A DNA stretch of 64,000 nt. Source: JAJYBV01 sp021812265. Lineage in GTDB: Bacteria; Chloroflexota; Ktedonobacteria; Ktedonobacterales; JACDGC01. The notes under the pieces were generated by a model that saw nothing but the letters and a program-made list of their open reading frames with translations, ran no database searches and was not told where the DNA came from. Every line of letters starts with the position of its first letter. The first letter of the stretch is position 1. This document shows, in pieces, positions 16,678-26,121 of the stretch. The position numbers and the translations under genes are program-made. Where the stretch lies: contig DAIDIC010000093.1 in the NCBI GenBank assembly GCA_027459525.1, forward strand, positions 1 through 64,000. The letters are read 5' to 3'.

Positions 16678-17529
16678 ATGAGCGGCTTAGTTTTTTTCTT
16701 TACAGAAATACAATATATGTTTAGCTTCGCGTTTATGCGCAATGCATTTATCAGTGGAACCGCAATTGCTTTAACCGCAGGCGTTATCGGCTATTTTATG
16801 GTGTTACGCGGACAAAGCTTTGCCGGGCATACCATTTCACAAACCGGCTTTGCCGGAGCTTCCGGCGCAGCGCTGCTGGGGATATCGCCTTTCGCCGGCC
16901 TGCTTAGTTTTACTGTTTTGGCGGCATTTGGCGCGGGATCTGCAGGGAATAAGCGCACACAAAACGCCGATGTTGCTATTGGGGTTATCTTAACTCTAAG
17001 CTTGGGGTTGGGTGTATTATTTATGAATATCAATCCGGCGTTTTCCGGTGACACAATGTCGATTCTTTTTGGCGAAACCCTCGGTGTTTCTTCTGCCGAT
17101 ATCGCCATCACCATTGCGCTTTCCGCCGCCGCGCTGCTAATTATCGCAATTATTGGCCGCCCGCTGCTATATGTTTCGATCGATCCCGATTCGGCAATTG
17201 CGCGTGGCGTTCCGGCGCGGCTGCTCAGCATTGTATTTCTGCTGCTGCTGGCAGTAACTATTGCCGAAGCGGCGCAAATCGTTGGTGTTTTACTGGTATT
17301 TGCGTTATTGGCCACATCATCAGCTTCTGCCGGACTTGCAACCGGCAGACCTGGCTGGGCCATTGTTCTCAGCGCGACGCTGGCAGTAGTGTTTGTTTGG
17401 TTTGGCTTAACTGCAAGTTTCTTTACTCCTTACCCTGTGGGATTTTATATAACCACAGCAGCGTTTTTTACGTATGAAGCAGTTCGCGTCATACAAGGGC
17501 GCCGCAGCGTAAGGCGCGCAAATACATAA
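16678..17529 (+). CDS. Metal ABC transporter permease (ZnuB type), first copy
   Basis: From ATG 16678 there are 283 residues with eight or nine membrane segments of the ABC-3 family. Family motifs are GYFMVLRGQSFAGHTISQTGFAGASGA, IGRPLLYVSIDPDSAIARGVPARLL, and the coupling region AQIVGVLLVFALLATSSASA. It shares this plan with the next gene. The operon has no ATPase gene, so the motor subunit must come from another locus. Confidence 0.88.
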   Translation: MSGLVFFFTEIQYMFSFAFMRNAFISGTAIALTAGVIGYFMVLRGQSFAGHTISQTGFAGASGAALLGISPFAGLLSFTVLAAFGAGSAGNKRTQNADVAIGVILTLSLGLGVLFMNINPAFSGDTMSILFGETLGVSSADIAITIALSAAALLIIAIIGRPLLYVSIDPDSAIARGVPARLLSIVFLLLLAVTIAEAAQIVGVLLVFALLATSSASAGLATGRPGWAIVLSATLAVVFVWFGLTASFFTPYPVGFYITTAAFFTYEAVRVIQGRRSVRRANT

Positions 17530-17557
17530 CATCTATTCAGCGGAGAAAAACGCGCTT

Positions 17558-18442
17558 ATGTTCTTAGTGTCTATCATCACAGCTCTAAAAGATCTGTGGG
17601 CATACGATTTTATGCGAACCGCGCTGGCTTCCGGGCTGGCCATTGCGCTAGCCAGCGGCCCTATAGGCTATTTTATTTTACTGCGAAGGCAAACATTTGC
17701 CGGCGATGCGCTCTCGCATGTTGCGTTTACCTCTGCCGTGGGTTCCGTTGTAATAGGCATAAACCCCTTTGCCGGAATGTTTACCGGCGCAGCCCTAGCG
17801 GCGCTGAGCATGGCGGCAAACAAAAATGTATCGCGCGCGCGCGACACACACATCGGGGTTGTGCTGGCGTGGATCCTTGGGCTTGGATCGCTGTTTTTAT
17901 CAATTTACACCCATACAGGCTCTTCAAGCAACGGAGCGTTTGGAGCAGCCGCGCTATTCGGTTCAATTTTGGGTATTTCCGCTTCTCAGGCAATGATAAC
18001 AATATATATATCAGCCGGGGTGTTACTGGTTTTGGGAATTATCGGCCGGCCGCTTCTGTATGCATCGCTGGACCCTGCGGGGGCCAAGGCGGCAGGAGCG
18101 CCTGTAGGTTTACTGAATGCAATATTTCTTATATTAGCGGCGGCTATTGTAGCTGAAGAAACATTGACAATCGGCGCGCTGCTAATATTTGCGCTGCTGA
18201 TTGCTCCGGCGGCTTCTGCTGCAAAGCTAGTAAACCAACCCTACATGGCAATGGCTGCAGCGTCGGTTATTGCTGCAGCCATTACTTTTATAGGTTTGGT
18301 TTTAGCGGTATGGCTGTCGCTGCCGGCGACATTTTTAATTAGCGCACTGGCGGCAGCAGTCTATACCATTATTACAATATTACAGTCACTATGGCAGCGG
18401 AGTAAACGTAAAATTGCTGAAACCGACCGTAGAGCCGCCTGA
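17558..18442 (+). CDS. Metal ABC transporter permease (ZnuB type), second copy
   Basis: A 294-residue ABC-3 permease, similar to its upstream neighbour: GYFILLRRQTFAGDALSHVAFTSAVGS, IGRPLLYASLDPAGAKAAGAPVGLL, and TIGALLIFALLIAPAASA. The two probably form a heterodimer. The C-terminal tail is basic and cytoplasmic. Its last 54 bases overlap the 3' end of the oppositely oriented 580-residue gene, and no terminator separates them. Confidence 0.88.
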   Translation: MFLVSIITALKDLWAYDFMRTALASGLAIALASGPIGYFILLRRQTFAGDALSHVAFTSAVGSVVIGINPFAGMFTGAALAALSMAANKNVSRARDTHIGVVLAWILGLGSLFLSIYTHTGSSSNGAFGAAALFGSILGISASQAMITIYISAGVLLVLGIIGRPLLYASLDPAGAKAAGAPVGLLNAIFLILAAAIVAEETLTIGALLIFALLIAPAASAAKLVNQPYMAMAAASVIAAAITFIGLVLAVWLSLPATFLISALAAAVYTIITILQSLWQRSKRKIAETDRRAA

Positions 18443-20131
18443 CTGCGGTGGAAGCACTTCTAACCCAAGTGTGCCGGTTGCTGAATCGGTTGAATCAGTT
18501 GCTACCGCAACCTTTACCGAATTGATATACATGGAAATAGTAGAGCTGTTTACCTCGGCAGTTACGGTGTAAGTTTTAGCGACAGCAACGTTACCGCTGG
18601 CAAGTGTTGTAAATTTACCATTACTGTCTACTGATTGCATGGACCACGATCCATCTGAACAAATGACATACACATACATGCCATTAGCGTTGCGCCGCGC
18701 GCTTATGATACCGCAGCCATTGCTGGCTTTAGACAAATCTTCGGTTACCTGAACCTTATAATTTACCGGCAGCAAATAGCCTTGGCCTAAAAAGCGAATT
18801 ACGCCAATATTGGTTTGATCCGGCTGCGTTATCTCTAATGCGCTTGCGCCGCACTGATAAGTTGTTGTTACTTGGGTGTCATAACTGGGGCTGGCCCACT
18901 GTGCGCCACCGGTATCACATCCCGGTCCGGGAACTTTCGCTGAGTATGGTTGGGTATATGATGGCTGAACTTCGGCCGTAGCGGTTGCCGCCGCTGAAGA
19001 AGCAGATACGCCCGCTCCGCTTTCGGGTTTAAACGAAAAGTTTGATAATAAAACCGAAGCTGAGTGCGAGTTCGGATCATTATTAAAATACATCAGCAAT
19101 ATATCATGGGTGGAAGAATAGGTTGTGTCAGCAAGACTGATAACTTGCTGACCATTTATACTGAACTGCATACTATCACCCTGAACATGCGCGCTGATCG
19201 TATTAGTTGTCAATAAATTATTTAAAAATCCGCTGGCAAGTAATGTTTCGGTTTTATTATCTGTTCCTAAGCGAGTTACTTCCCATAAACCATTATTATA
19301 CAGCATGAATATTTGTCCGCCGTGCGGATCTTGGTGGTGTACTTCAAAACCAACCGAAACGGTTTCTTGCGGCGTTACAAACTGAGCGGCTATCGAAAGA
19401 TTGTAAGACGCCGGAAATTGTGCGTTCGTATTCGATTCATTGAAATACATTTCAGCAGTATCAGTAGTAGTATATAATGCCCCATTTGATTTACATTGAA
19501 TTGTTGAATGATCGCCATTCACCGTACTGAAATTTGAACTGGAATCACATTGCGCTGCAGGGGTATTTGTTGCATAGGATTGATAATAATTTGGGTTTCC
19601 CGCCGGCAATACTTTATATACTCCATAACCAATTGCAATGACAGCGATAATGATCGAGATAATTAACCGGATTCGGACAAGGTTTCTTCGCGTTGTATTG
19701 GCCGGTGATTTTCGCGCCGCGCCGGCAGTATTAGATTGCAAAGCCGAAGCAGCCGGCTGCTGAGTCGGTTGAAAAGCCATCTGCCTTACATAACCGGCAA
19801 GTATATCCGCCGCTTGCGGAGTATATGGAATTGGTTGAAATGTCCAGGGGCCGTTGGGAAGATTCATCTGCTCCAGTAAAACAGCCACCAATCCGCCGCG
19901 GCGCGCGCCAACTGCGGTTACAGCCGCAACAACTGCAGGATCATTCCATGTTTTATTATTTATTACTGCAATACAAAGCGCGCTTTGCGGGGCATACATT
20001 TGCGCGCTGGTGGCGTCTGTAGCCACTGCTGTTTGTATGCCTCTGGAAGACAGTTCGCCTGCTAATGATGATAATTCCGGCTGGTTAGGCGCTGAAACCA
20101 GCAAAACATTCGACTGAGATAGTTGTGACAC
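18389..20131 (-). CDS. Membrane-anchored protein: TIR/receiver-like domain, one TM, two lectin-like ectodomains
   Basis: A 580-residue protein starting at GTG 20131 (AGGAG six bases upstream). Residues 1-115 form an alpha/beta domain (NVLLVSAPNQPELSSLAGELSSRG, then ALCIAVINN and LVAVLLEQM) with the strand spacing of TIR or receiver folds but without their catalytic residues. Residues 116-150 are an Ala/Gln/Asn-rich linker, 150-172 one membrane helix. The exterior holds two related jelly-roll units of about 180 residues (SYNLSIAAQFVTPQETVSVGFEV and NYKVQVTEDLSKASNGCGIIS), resembling LamG/DUF1080 domains. Paired Cys residues suggest disulphides. It could be a transmembrane sensor of a surface glycan; no function is known to me. 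Confidence 0.65.
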   Translation of the reverse strand: MSQLSQSNVLLVSAPNQPELSSLAGELSSRGIQTAVATDATSAQMYAPQSALCIAVINNKTWNDPAVVAAVTAVGARRGGLVAVLLEQMNLPNGPWTFQPIPYTPQAADILAGYVRQMAFQPTQQPAASALQSNTAGAARKSPANTTRRNLVRIRLIISIIIAVIAIGYGVYKVLPAGNPNYYQSYATNTPAAQCDSSSNFSTVNGDHSTIQCKSNGALYTTTDTAEMYFNESNTNAQFPASYNLSIAAQFVTPQETVSVGFEVHHQDPHGGQIFMLYNNGLWEVTRLGTDNKTETLLASGFLNNLLTTNTISAHVQGDSMQFSINGQQVISLADTTYSSTHDILLMYFNNDPNSHSASVLLSNFSFKPESGAGVSASSAAATATAEVQPSYTQPYSAKVPGPGCDTGGAQWASPSYDTQVTTTYQCGASALEITQPDQTNIGVIRFLGQGYLLPVNYKVQVTEDLSKASNGCGIISARRNANGMYVYVICSDGSWSMQSVDSNGKFTTLASGNVAVAKTYTVTAEVNSSTISMYINSVKVAVATDSTDSATGTLGLEVLPPQSGGSTVGFSNFTFTPLP

Positions 20132-20345
20132 ACTTTTCTCCTTTTTAAATACCGCGGAAATTATCTGCTATATTCCGCTCAGCCAAGAATAATTCCCAAA
20201 AACTCTAAAATGCAGGAATGGCTTTATTCCCAAGAAAATCTCTTCAGCCAGATACATCCGGCTGACACAATATCTTCTGGCAACTCCTATGATTATCTCA
20301 TAGTTTTTTACTCGCAATGTAAGGGGTTACAACAGTATTTTTGCG
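20132..20345. other. Intergenic interval without recognised features
   Basis: It separates two minus-strand genes. No ORF, strong hairpin or consensus promoter is visible; it presumably holds the promoter of the 580-residue gene. Confidence 0.3.
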
Positions 20346-21212
20346 CTAATTTCCCGTAACACGGTCTAACTGCCCACGTTCTCGCGCAAAATGTTCACAG
20401 ATATAATACGCAATTATAGCTATGGTTGTCACCAAAATAGTAGTAATTATTTGATAAAACAACGTAATTGCCCACCCGGAAGGCATACCCGGAGAAGAAT
20501 AACCAAGCACCGCTCGACGAGTTAATTCTATCCAATAGGTTAAAGGAATAACCAGCGCAATATCTTTTAGAAATCCGGGCAATATAGTAATCGGAAAAAT
20601 AGCGCCGGTTACTAGATATAAAGCGCCGGAAATCGCTGTAGACATATCCCATGCGCCGCGCTTCAGCACCAGCGCAAGGCCGGCAAACGCAACGCCAAAA
20701 CCTATCAGGCTAATAAACCCAATCAGCATAGTTACCGTCAGTAAAAGATAATTTATGCTGAAAATATGGATAGGGATTTTAAGAAACACCACACCAATAA
20801 TCAGGGTAACAGTAAAAGCAACCGCGGCCATCAAAATACGCGGCGCGGCGCGGCCAATCAAAAATGTGATAAATCGGTGCGGCGCAATATACACATATTT
20901 CAGCATAGCATATTCTTCGCGGTCGCTTAAAACCGTTCTGGGAAACTCTCCCATTACCGTATCCACAAACGCCCATGTGGCAGCTCCAACGATTAAATAA
21001 CCCAAGATCATTGTGTTAACTTTGCCGCCACTGACAACTTCATACATAAACACTAGCACCAGCGCGGCGGAAATTGGTTTACCCAAGATATATAAAGTAA
21101 ACAGCCATGGATTCGTCCAGTTGCCGCGAGTTTGCCATTCCAGCCAAACCGCAGCGCGAAGAGAATGTATCCAACTATGTGAGTTACGCTGTTCACGTTC
21201 GGTTATTGCCAT
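20346..21212 (-). CDS. ABC-2 type exporter permease
   Basis: A 288-residue protein with six membrane segments of the ABC-2 family: LYILGKPISAALVLVFMYEVV, GYLIVGAATWAFVDTVMGEFPR, the AMLKYVYIAPHRF loop, and GAIFPITILPGFLKDIALVIPLTYWIELTRR. The last loop before the terminal helices is the family signature. It is translated from an ATG inside the end of the preceding permease (10-base overlap), so the pair is probably made in equal amounts. Confidence 0.87.
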   Translation of the reverse strand: MAITEREQRNSHSWIHSLRAAVWLEWQTRGNWTNPWLFTLYILGKPISAALVLVFMYEVVSGGKVNTMILGYLIVGAATWAFVDTVMGEFPRTVLSDREEYAMLKYVYIAPHRFITFLIGRAAPRILMAAVAFTVTLIIGVVFLKIPIHIFSINYLLLTVTMLIGFISLIGFGVAFAGLALVLKRGAWDMSTAISGALYLVTGAIFPITILPGFLKDIALVIPLTYWIELTRRAVLGYSSPGMPSGWAITLFYQIITTILVTTIAIIAYYICEHFARERGQLDRVTGN

Positions 21213-22063
21213 TTTAAGGATAATCTCCCTTCTATTTTAGCCATTTTTTCGATATATTTCAGTGACCAAGACGCCCCCACTAAAAACAGCAGCGCCAACC
21301 CGCATAAAATGGCAATTTCAATGCCCGGAGGCAGAAACGACTGCCCTAATTGCGGGAACAACATTTGTCGCATGCCGTCTAGACCGAGCGTCAGCGGAAT
21401 GACTGACGCTAAACCGCCAATAACTCCACCCAGCGCGCGCACCGGAAAATAAAATCCGGTTACCAAAGATACCGGATCTTGCACAACTTCCTGAATTGCC
21501 CACACTTCACGGTTATACATAAGGTACAAGCTGGCGAGCATGGATCCTAAGCCATACAACGCTACCATAGTAAGGATGAAGATGAGAATCAGCAGCGGCG
21601 CCGAAACAATTTGGTAGGTAACGCCAAATATCAGCGAGCCAATGAGCAAAATAACTATCGACCTGAACAATGTAGCCACCATGCCGCCAAAAGCCATTCC
21701 GGCTAATATCCACAGCATAGATGAAGGAGCCATTAAGTACAGCTCCAAATTGCCTGTTTGCCTTTCCCAGTGCAGCTGCCCTGCCATAGACCACAATACA
21801 TTCGTCCAAAACGCCAGCATAGCGCCGCCTAACACAACAAATCCGGTATATTGCGGCCGGCCCAGCGACTTATAGACAAACCCAAACGCAATGACCTGTA
21901 AAACGGGCAAAGCCACTTCATAAAACACCCAATCGGGTTCACGCGCGGCAGAAACAATGCGCGGATATGCCCGACCGATAAGTGTTCTCCAGCCTAAACG
22001 CAATGTTTCACGCCACTGAGAACCCTCAACGTGTTGATTTGGTGATATATCCATCATGTCCAT
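21203..22063 (-). CDS. ABC-2 type exporter permease
   Basis: A 286-residue partner permease of the ABC-2 family: six membrane segments, GGAMLAFWTNVLWSMAGQLHWERQTGNLELYLMAP, and SLVTGFYFPVRALGGVIGGLASVIPLTLGLDGMRQ. It differs enough from the next gene to form a heterodimer. Its ATG overlaps the TAA of the ATPase gene (TAATG), which indicates translational coupling. Confidence 0.87.
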   Translation of the reverse strand: MDMMDISPNQHVEGSQWRETLRLGWRTLIGRAYPRIVSAAREPDWVFYEVALPVLQVIAFGFVYKSLGRPQYTGFVVLGGAMLAFWTNVLWSMAGQLHWERQTGNLELYLMAPSSMLWILAGMAFGGMVATLFRSIVILLIGSLIFGVTYQIVSAPLLILIFILTMVALYGLGSMLASLYLMYNREVWAIQEVVQDPVSLVTGFYFPVRALGGVIGGLASVIPLTLGLDGMRQMLFPQLGQSFLPPGIEIAILCGLALLFLVGASWSLKYIEKMAKIEGRLSLKWQ

Positions 22064-23109
22064 TACACCTCATCCTCGCCGGCGGCTTTATCTTCATCGG
22101 AATTGCCGACCAGCCGCATAAATACTTCCTCCAGTGTCGGCTCTATGCGCCGCAGCGTTAAAACATGGCCGCCGGCGCTGCTGATTGTTTGCATTGCTGA
22201 AGTAATATATTCCTCATTTTCCAGCGCAATTTGCACTGAAACTTTGCCTTTTTTGTTCATCGTCTGTGCGCTGACTACACCACGCGATTGCTTCAATTCT
22301 TCTTCAAACGCAGGCGCCCATTCCGACAATTCAAACTGAAAGCGCGCGTGTTCTTGCAAACCTTTTTTCAAATCGTCTGTTTCTCCTTGCGCAACAATCT
22401 GCCCATGATTGATAATAGCTACACGATCACACAATTCATCGGCCTCAAACATATAGTGCGTTGTTAACAGCACCGTCCTGCCAGGTTTTTCCTGCATCCA
22501 AGACCGCACATAATCGCGGACGATACGCGAAGCTTCAACATCCAAACCAACGGTCGGCTCATCTAAAAAGAGAATTTCCGGATCAGAAACCAGAGCGCGG
22601 CACAGGTTCATACGCTGCCGCATTCCGGTGGAAAGCGCGTACACTTTTTGATTTGCCTGATCACCCAGACCGACTGCTTCCAGCAGTTGATCGATTTTTT
22701 TATGCGCGGCTTGGGAAGTAACGCCATAAAATTGAGCAAACATCCACAATTGTTCTCGCACGGTAAGAATGCCATAGCCAGATTGTTCTCCTCCGCTAAC
22801 CATGGCAATTTTTTTGCGGATGGGAATAACATATTTATTCACATCTAATCCATCAACATAAGCTTCTCCGGAGGTAGGTGATAATAATGTGGTTAAAATT
22901 TTGATAAGCGTCGTTTTACCGGCGCCGTTTCTGCCAAGTAAACCAAATAACTCGCCTTTTTGTATGGTTAAACTGACGCCATCCAGCGCCGTTACCGATT
23001 TGCCCGCTTTTTGGCCGCCAAATGTAAAACCACTGCGTGATTTATATACTCTGCGCACATCAATGGTTTGAATTGCCGGCGCTCCGGGATATAATTGGGT
23101 TGCTGTCAT
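22063..23109 (-). CDS. ABC exporter ATP-binding protein (DrrA/NatA-like)
   Basis: A 348-residue ATPase: Walker A GLLGRNGAGKTTLIK near residue 55, Q-loop, signature LSTGMRQRMNLCRAL, Walker B ILFLDEPTVGLD, and the switch His in LLTTHYMFEAD. The C-terminal 90 residues form the extra domain common in DrrA-type ATPases (FEEELKQSRGVVSAQTM). It drives the two ABC-2 permeases that follow. Drug, lipid or polysaccharide export are all possible. GGAGG lies before the ATG. Confidence 0.9.
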   Translation of the reverse strand: MTATQLYPGAPAIQTIDVRRVYKSRSGFTFGGQKAGKSVTALDGVSLTIQKGELFGLLGRNGAGKTTLIKILTTLLSPTSGEAYVDGLDVNKYVIPIRKKIAMVSGGEQSGYGILTVREQLWMFAQFYGVTSQAAHKKIDQLLEAVGLGDQANQKVYALSTGMRQRMNLCRALVSDPEILFLDEPTVGLDVEASRIVRDYVRSWMQEKPGRTVLLTTHYMFEADELCDRVAIINHGQIVAQGETDDLKKGLQEHARFQFELSEWAPAFEEELKQSRGVVSAQTMNKKGKVSVQIALENEEYITSAMQTISSAGGHVLTLRRIEPTLEEVFMRLVGNSDEDKAAGEDEV

Positions 23110-23652
23110 GAAAAAAGTGCCTCCAATATACTACTAAACATTCGGAACATGCAGGTGTACGCTTGCCAAAACGTATTGTTTGCCATATTGCAGCGCCCAT
23201 ATGTCGGGCCGCTCATCAGGCTTTCAGTCAAATGTGTTATTGCGTGTACATATAGCGCTTTATTGACGCGAAAAATGAAACGTGATCAATTCAATTTCCG
23301 CAAAAAACCATATAGGCGCATGTTTGCGTGTAAAAGCGTAGGTATATCTCAAAAAAGACAGAGTTATAGCGCAAAAGCGCAAACACCATACGCAGCAAAA
23401 GTTCTGGCTTAATTTCCGTCCTGCAACGAAAAATGGAAAAGGGTTAATTAGTGAGGAAAAGGTGAAGCGCCCCCACAACATAATTTCTAAGCGCATTGAA
23501 AAATATTTTTTGAGCCGATCTTCGTTTTACCATCTGTCGAGACGCCCCTTTCTTTAAAAATGAGGAATAATAACTATATTTACCATACCATATTTGTATG
23601 ATATCTGTCAAACTTATTTCAAAAAATTACAATTAGCCCGCCCAAACCGCAC
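23110..23652. other. Intergenic interval upstream of the ABC-2 operon
   Basis: About 540 bases with no convincing gene on either strand. It should hold the ABC operon promoter at its left side. GTATGATAT at 23596-23604 is a 9-mer that recurs, as itself or its complement, in other intergenic regions of the window. Confidence 0.35.
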
Positions 23653-24156
23653 TTATTCCGGTCCGCTTTGAAATGGGAGCGATCTGCCTGTTTCAAGCAA
23701 AGTCTTAAGCCCGCTGAGGATCTCATTCCATCCGCCTCCTGCGCCGTGAGATTCGTATTCACCGCGCAGAACAGCTGCCCACAGCGGCGCACCTGTCAAA
23801 TCATGAGTAACACTCAGCCGCGAGACACCACCCCGCACGGGCTGTATATCATAGGTAACAGTTGTGAAGCCTTCTGCCGCCATTTCAGGCGTCATTGTCA
23901 TGCGCCAAGTTTGCACAAGTTTAAAAGGCGGATCGACTTCCAGAACCTCACCATCGCTAACAATATCCGGGCAGTTTAACTGCTTCATGCCTTCGTTTGC
24001 ATAGGCGCAGAAAGCCCCGCCGGAACGTAAATCATATGCAACCAAAGGAGCATACCCATATTTCACCGTCCACTCGGGTTTGGTAATTGCCTCCCATATT
24101 GCCTCCGGTGAAGCATAGATATAGATACAGTACAACTGTATAGTTGCGGCGTTCAT
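23653..24156 (-). CDS. SRPBCC (AHSA1/START-like) domain protein
   Basis: A 167-residue single-domain protein of the helix-grip fold. It has the N-terminal strand and YASPEAIWEAITKPEWTVKYGYAP, then DLRSGGAFCAYANEG, GEVLEVDPPFKLVQTWRM, TTVTYDIQPVRGGVSRLSVTHDL, and the C-terminal long helix GGWNEILSGLKTLLETGR. Members bind small hydrophobic ligands or, as Aha1 relatives, chaperones; ArsR-linked versions are common, but no ArsR gene is adjacent. Ribosome site GGAGG. Confidence 0.85.
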   Translation of the reverse strand: MNAATIQLYCIYIYASPEAIWEAITKPEWTVKYGYAPLVAYDLRSGGAFCAYANEGMKQLNCPDIVSDGEVLEVDPPFKLVQTWRMTMTPEMAAEGFTTVTYDIQPVRGGVSRLSVTHDLTGAPLWAAVLRGEYESHGAGGGWNEILSGLKTLLETGRSLPFQSGPE

Positions 24157-24627
24157 TGATTATGGGCCTCCGGTTGCGCTTTGAATTTGTCCAGCATTAC
24201 AGTTTGATGATTATTGAACGCAAACTCCATGCCATTTCATACATATATTCTATATCATTTTTCTGTATATGGCGGCAACATTTTCGGAAATGTGTCAAAG
24301 TAACCTGATAGAAATTTCCAACAATTTATGAGAGATTTTACAAAACAGCGCAAAAACAAAATCAAATTTAAAAATCAGTTCAATATAAAAAATATTTTGT
24401 GGGCATAAAACATTTTGCGCTGCATTTTATTTTATCACTTGATATTTCCATATATTTTTTGATTAGCTATAAATATATTTTCAATAGTAGTTGGCAGATT
24501 AAAACATGCCATTCATTATCTATATATTTGATACATATTATTGCTTTATAAATAATATTTTAAAGATATATTCTTTATTTTGTATTTTATTATCAATTTT
24601 TACAACAAAATGGAAAGGAGTGTAAGC
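24157..24627. other. AT-rich intergenic region
   Basis: About 470 bases, markedly AT-rich, with no gene. TTGATA at 24528 with AT-rich -10-like boxes downstream may form the promoter of the small gene that follows, but no unique pair can be chosen. Confidence 0.3.
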
Positions 24628-24867
24628 ATGAGCAATAAACATAATGAGCACGAAGTATGCGCTAATTGTGGTTTTTATGGCGCTAAATTAATCATATTTA
24701 AGCCATCTATAAACTCTATAGCGCCTAAACCAGAAAGTCAATTTCAAGAACCTTCGATGAAGGATAGCATTTTAAAACTTGCATTAGCGGCTGGGATAAT
24801 TGTATTAAAACAAACTGAAATTGCTTATTTTTATTTCTGCCCAAAATGCAAACATGTTTTTCGATAA
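24628..24867 (+). CDS. Small protein with two CxxC pairs
   Basis: A 79-residue protein from ATG 24628, which has an ideal AAAGGAG seven bases upstream. CANC lies near residue 11 and CPKC near residue 72, both of the zinc-knuckle type, separated by a Pro/Ser-rich loop and a hydrophobic stretch (SILKLALAAGIIVLK). The cysteines sit at the two ends of the protein, which suggests they join in one zinc site. AT-rich composition differs from nearby genes. Function unknown. Confidence 0.6.
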   Translation: MSNKHNEHEVCANCGFYGAKLIIFKPSINSIAPKPESQFQEPSMKDSILKLALAAGIIVLKQTEIAYFYFCPKCKHVFR

Positions 24868-25155
24868 CTCATACTGTCGATTGCGGTATAATTGCTCGCT
24901 TTATATGTCTGTCATTCGGCGCAAACATTACCGGCATTACCAGAAATCTATAACATTCACATCATTGAATGATACTCTCTTTGCATTTGGTTCAAAGCAA
25001 TCGCATAGAAATGTGAATCTGCCATACTAAGTTTTGAGGGGATTCACTTCGCGATTGCTCACATCCGAATATATTTTTCTGAGCAAGTTACATGTCAGAG
25101 AGCAATATTTTTCGGATCATCTCACACAGATACTCCATGTCATTGTTAGATAAAA

Positions 25156-26001
25156 TCACTTACCAACCGGTGGACCGGATCGAATGCGCGCGCGAATATC
25201 TTCGGGGTAATTTGGGCCAGACCACATCGTTTCTATCCACCAAGTCATGCCTGCATCTATAAATGGCTGCAATTTTTCAAGGGCCTTCTGAGGATCGGTC
25301 GACGTCTTTCCTTCAAGCACAATTTCAAATGGGCCTTTATCTTGTCTTTGTGCTGAAACATAATCATAAATCATATGTACATCTTCAGGGATTGTTTGCC
25401 GCCATTCGCCTTGCTCGTTACATATTGCAGGAAGAACGCCGTCCCAGTGTAGGATTCGGCGCATTGATTTTGCGCGAGGCCAGACACCAACAACCCAAAT
25501 CGGTGGTCGCGGCTGCTGAACAGGTTTAGGCAGAATTTGGATATTTTCAATATGATAATGTTTGCCCTGAAAAGAAAAAGGCTCCCCACTCCATAATCCA
25601 TCTATGATTGCTAATCCTTCGTCTAACAATTCTGCTCGAATCTTGCGATCAAGCGTATCGCCAACTGCCTCAAATCCCAAATCATCCTTAGAGCCTAATC
25701 CAACAGGCAAAACAATTCGACCTTCTGAGAGATGATCCAATGTCAACACTTCACGAGCCAGCTTCCATGGCCTGCGCCGGGAAACCGGCGTCACCATCGG
25801 ACCCAATATAACCCTATTCGTACACATTGCCATTGCGCCAAGTGTAACCCATGGATCTTCAAATGAAAGTATCCCTTCAGTAGTTCGGATCGAAATGGCG
25901 TCAGGAATGAAAACACCATCCCATCCTGCTTGTTCAGCTTCATGAGACATTTCAGCGCAAAAACGCGCCGATCCTCCGGGAATAACAAAGCCATATCGCA
26001 T
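25156..26001 (-). CDS. LLM-class flavin-dependent oxidoreductase
   Basis: A 281-residue TIM-barrel protein of the luciferase-like monooxygenase class. Landmarks are EQAGWDGVFIPD, DPWVTLGAMAMCTNRVILGPMVTPVSRRRPWKLAREVLTLDHLSEGRIVLPVGLG (the F420/FMN-binding region), GLWSGEPFSFQGKHYHI, and PRPPIWVVG. It could use FMN or F420. Ribosome site AGGAG before ATG 26001. It stands alone between an unrelated small gene and the Kdp locus. Confidence 0.88.
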   Translation of the reverse strand: MRYGFVIPGGSARFCAEMSHEAEQAGWDGVFIPDAISIRTTEGILSFEDPWVTLGAMAMCTNRVILGPMVTPVSRRRPWKLAREVLTLDHLSEGRIVLPVGLGSKDDLGFEAVGDTLDRKIRAELLDEGLAIIDGLWSGEPFSFQGKHYHIENIQILPKPVQQPRPPIWVVGVWPRAKSMRRILHWDGVLPAICNEQGEWRQTIPEDVHMIYDYVSAQRQDKGPFEIVLEGKTSTDPQKALEKLQPFIDAGMTWWIETMWSGPNYPEDIRARIRSGPPVGK

Positions 26002-26121
26002 TTTCTATAACTCCTGCGTCAAATTAGGACTTTTGCTTATATTCTAACCATTTTTCTGGTTTTGAGCAAAGCCTTAAGTCTGCTGATGATTGAAAAGGCA
26101 ATAGGAGCAGACGCTGCAGTA

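Noticed and set aside
23260..23496. A 78-codon minus-strand frame as a gene
   Set aside because: Composition is Phe/Cys-rich and unlike the other genes, no ribosome site, no motif.
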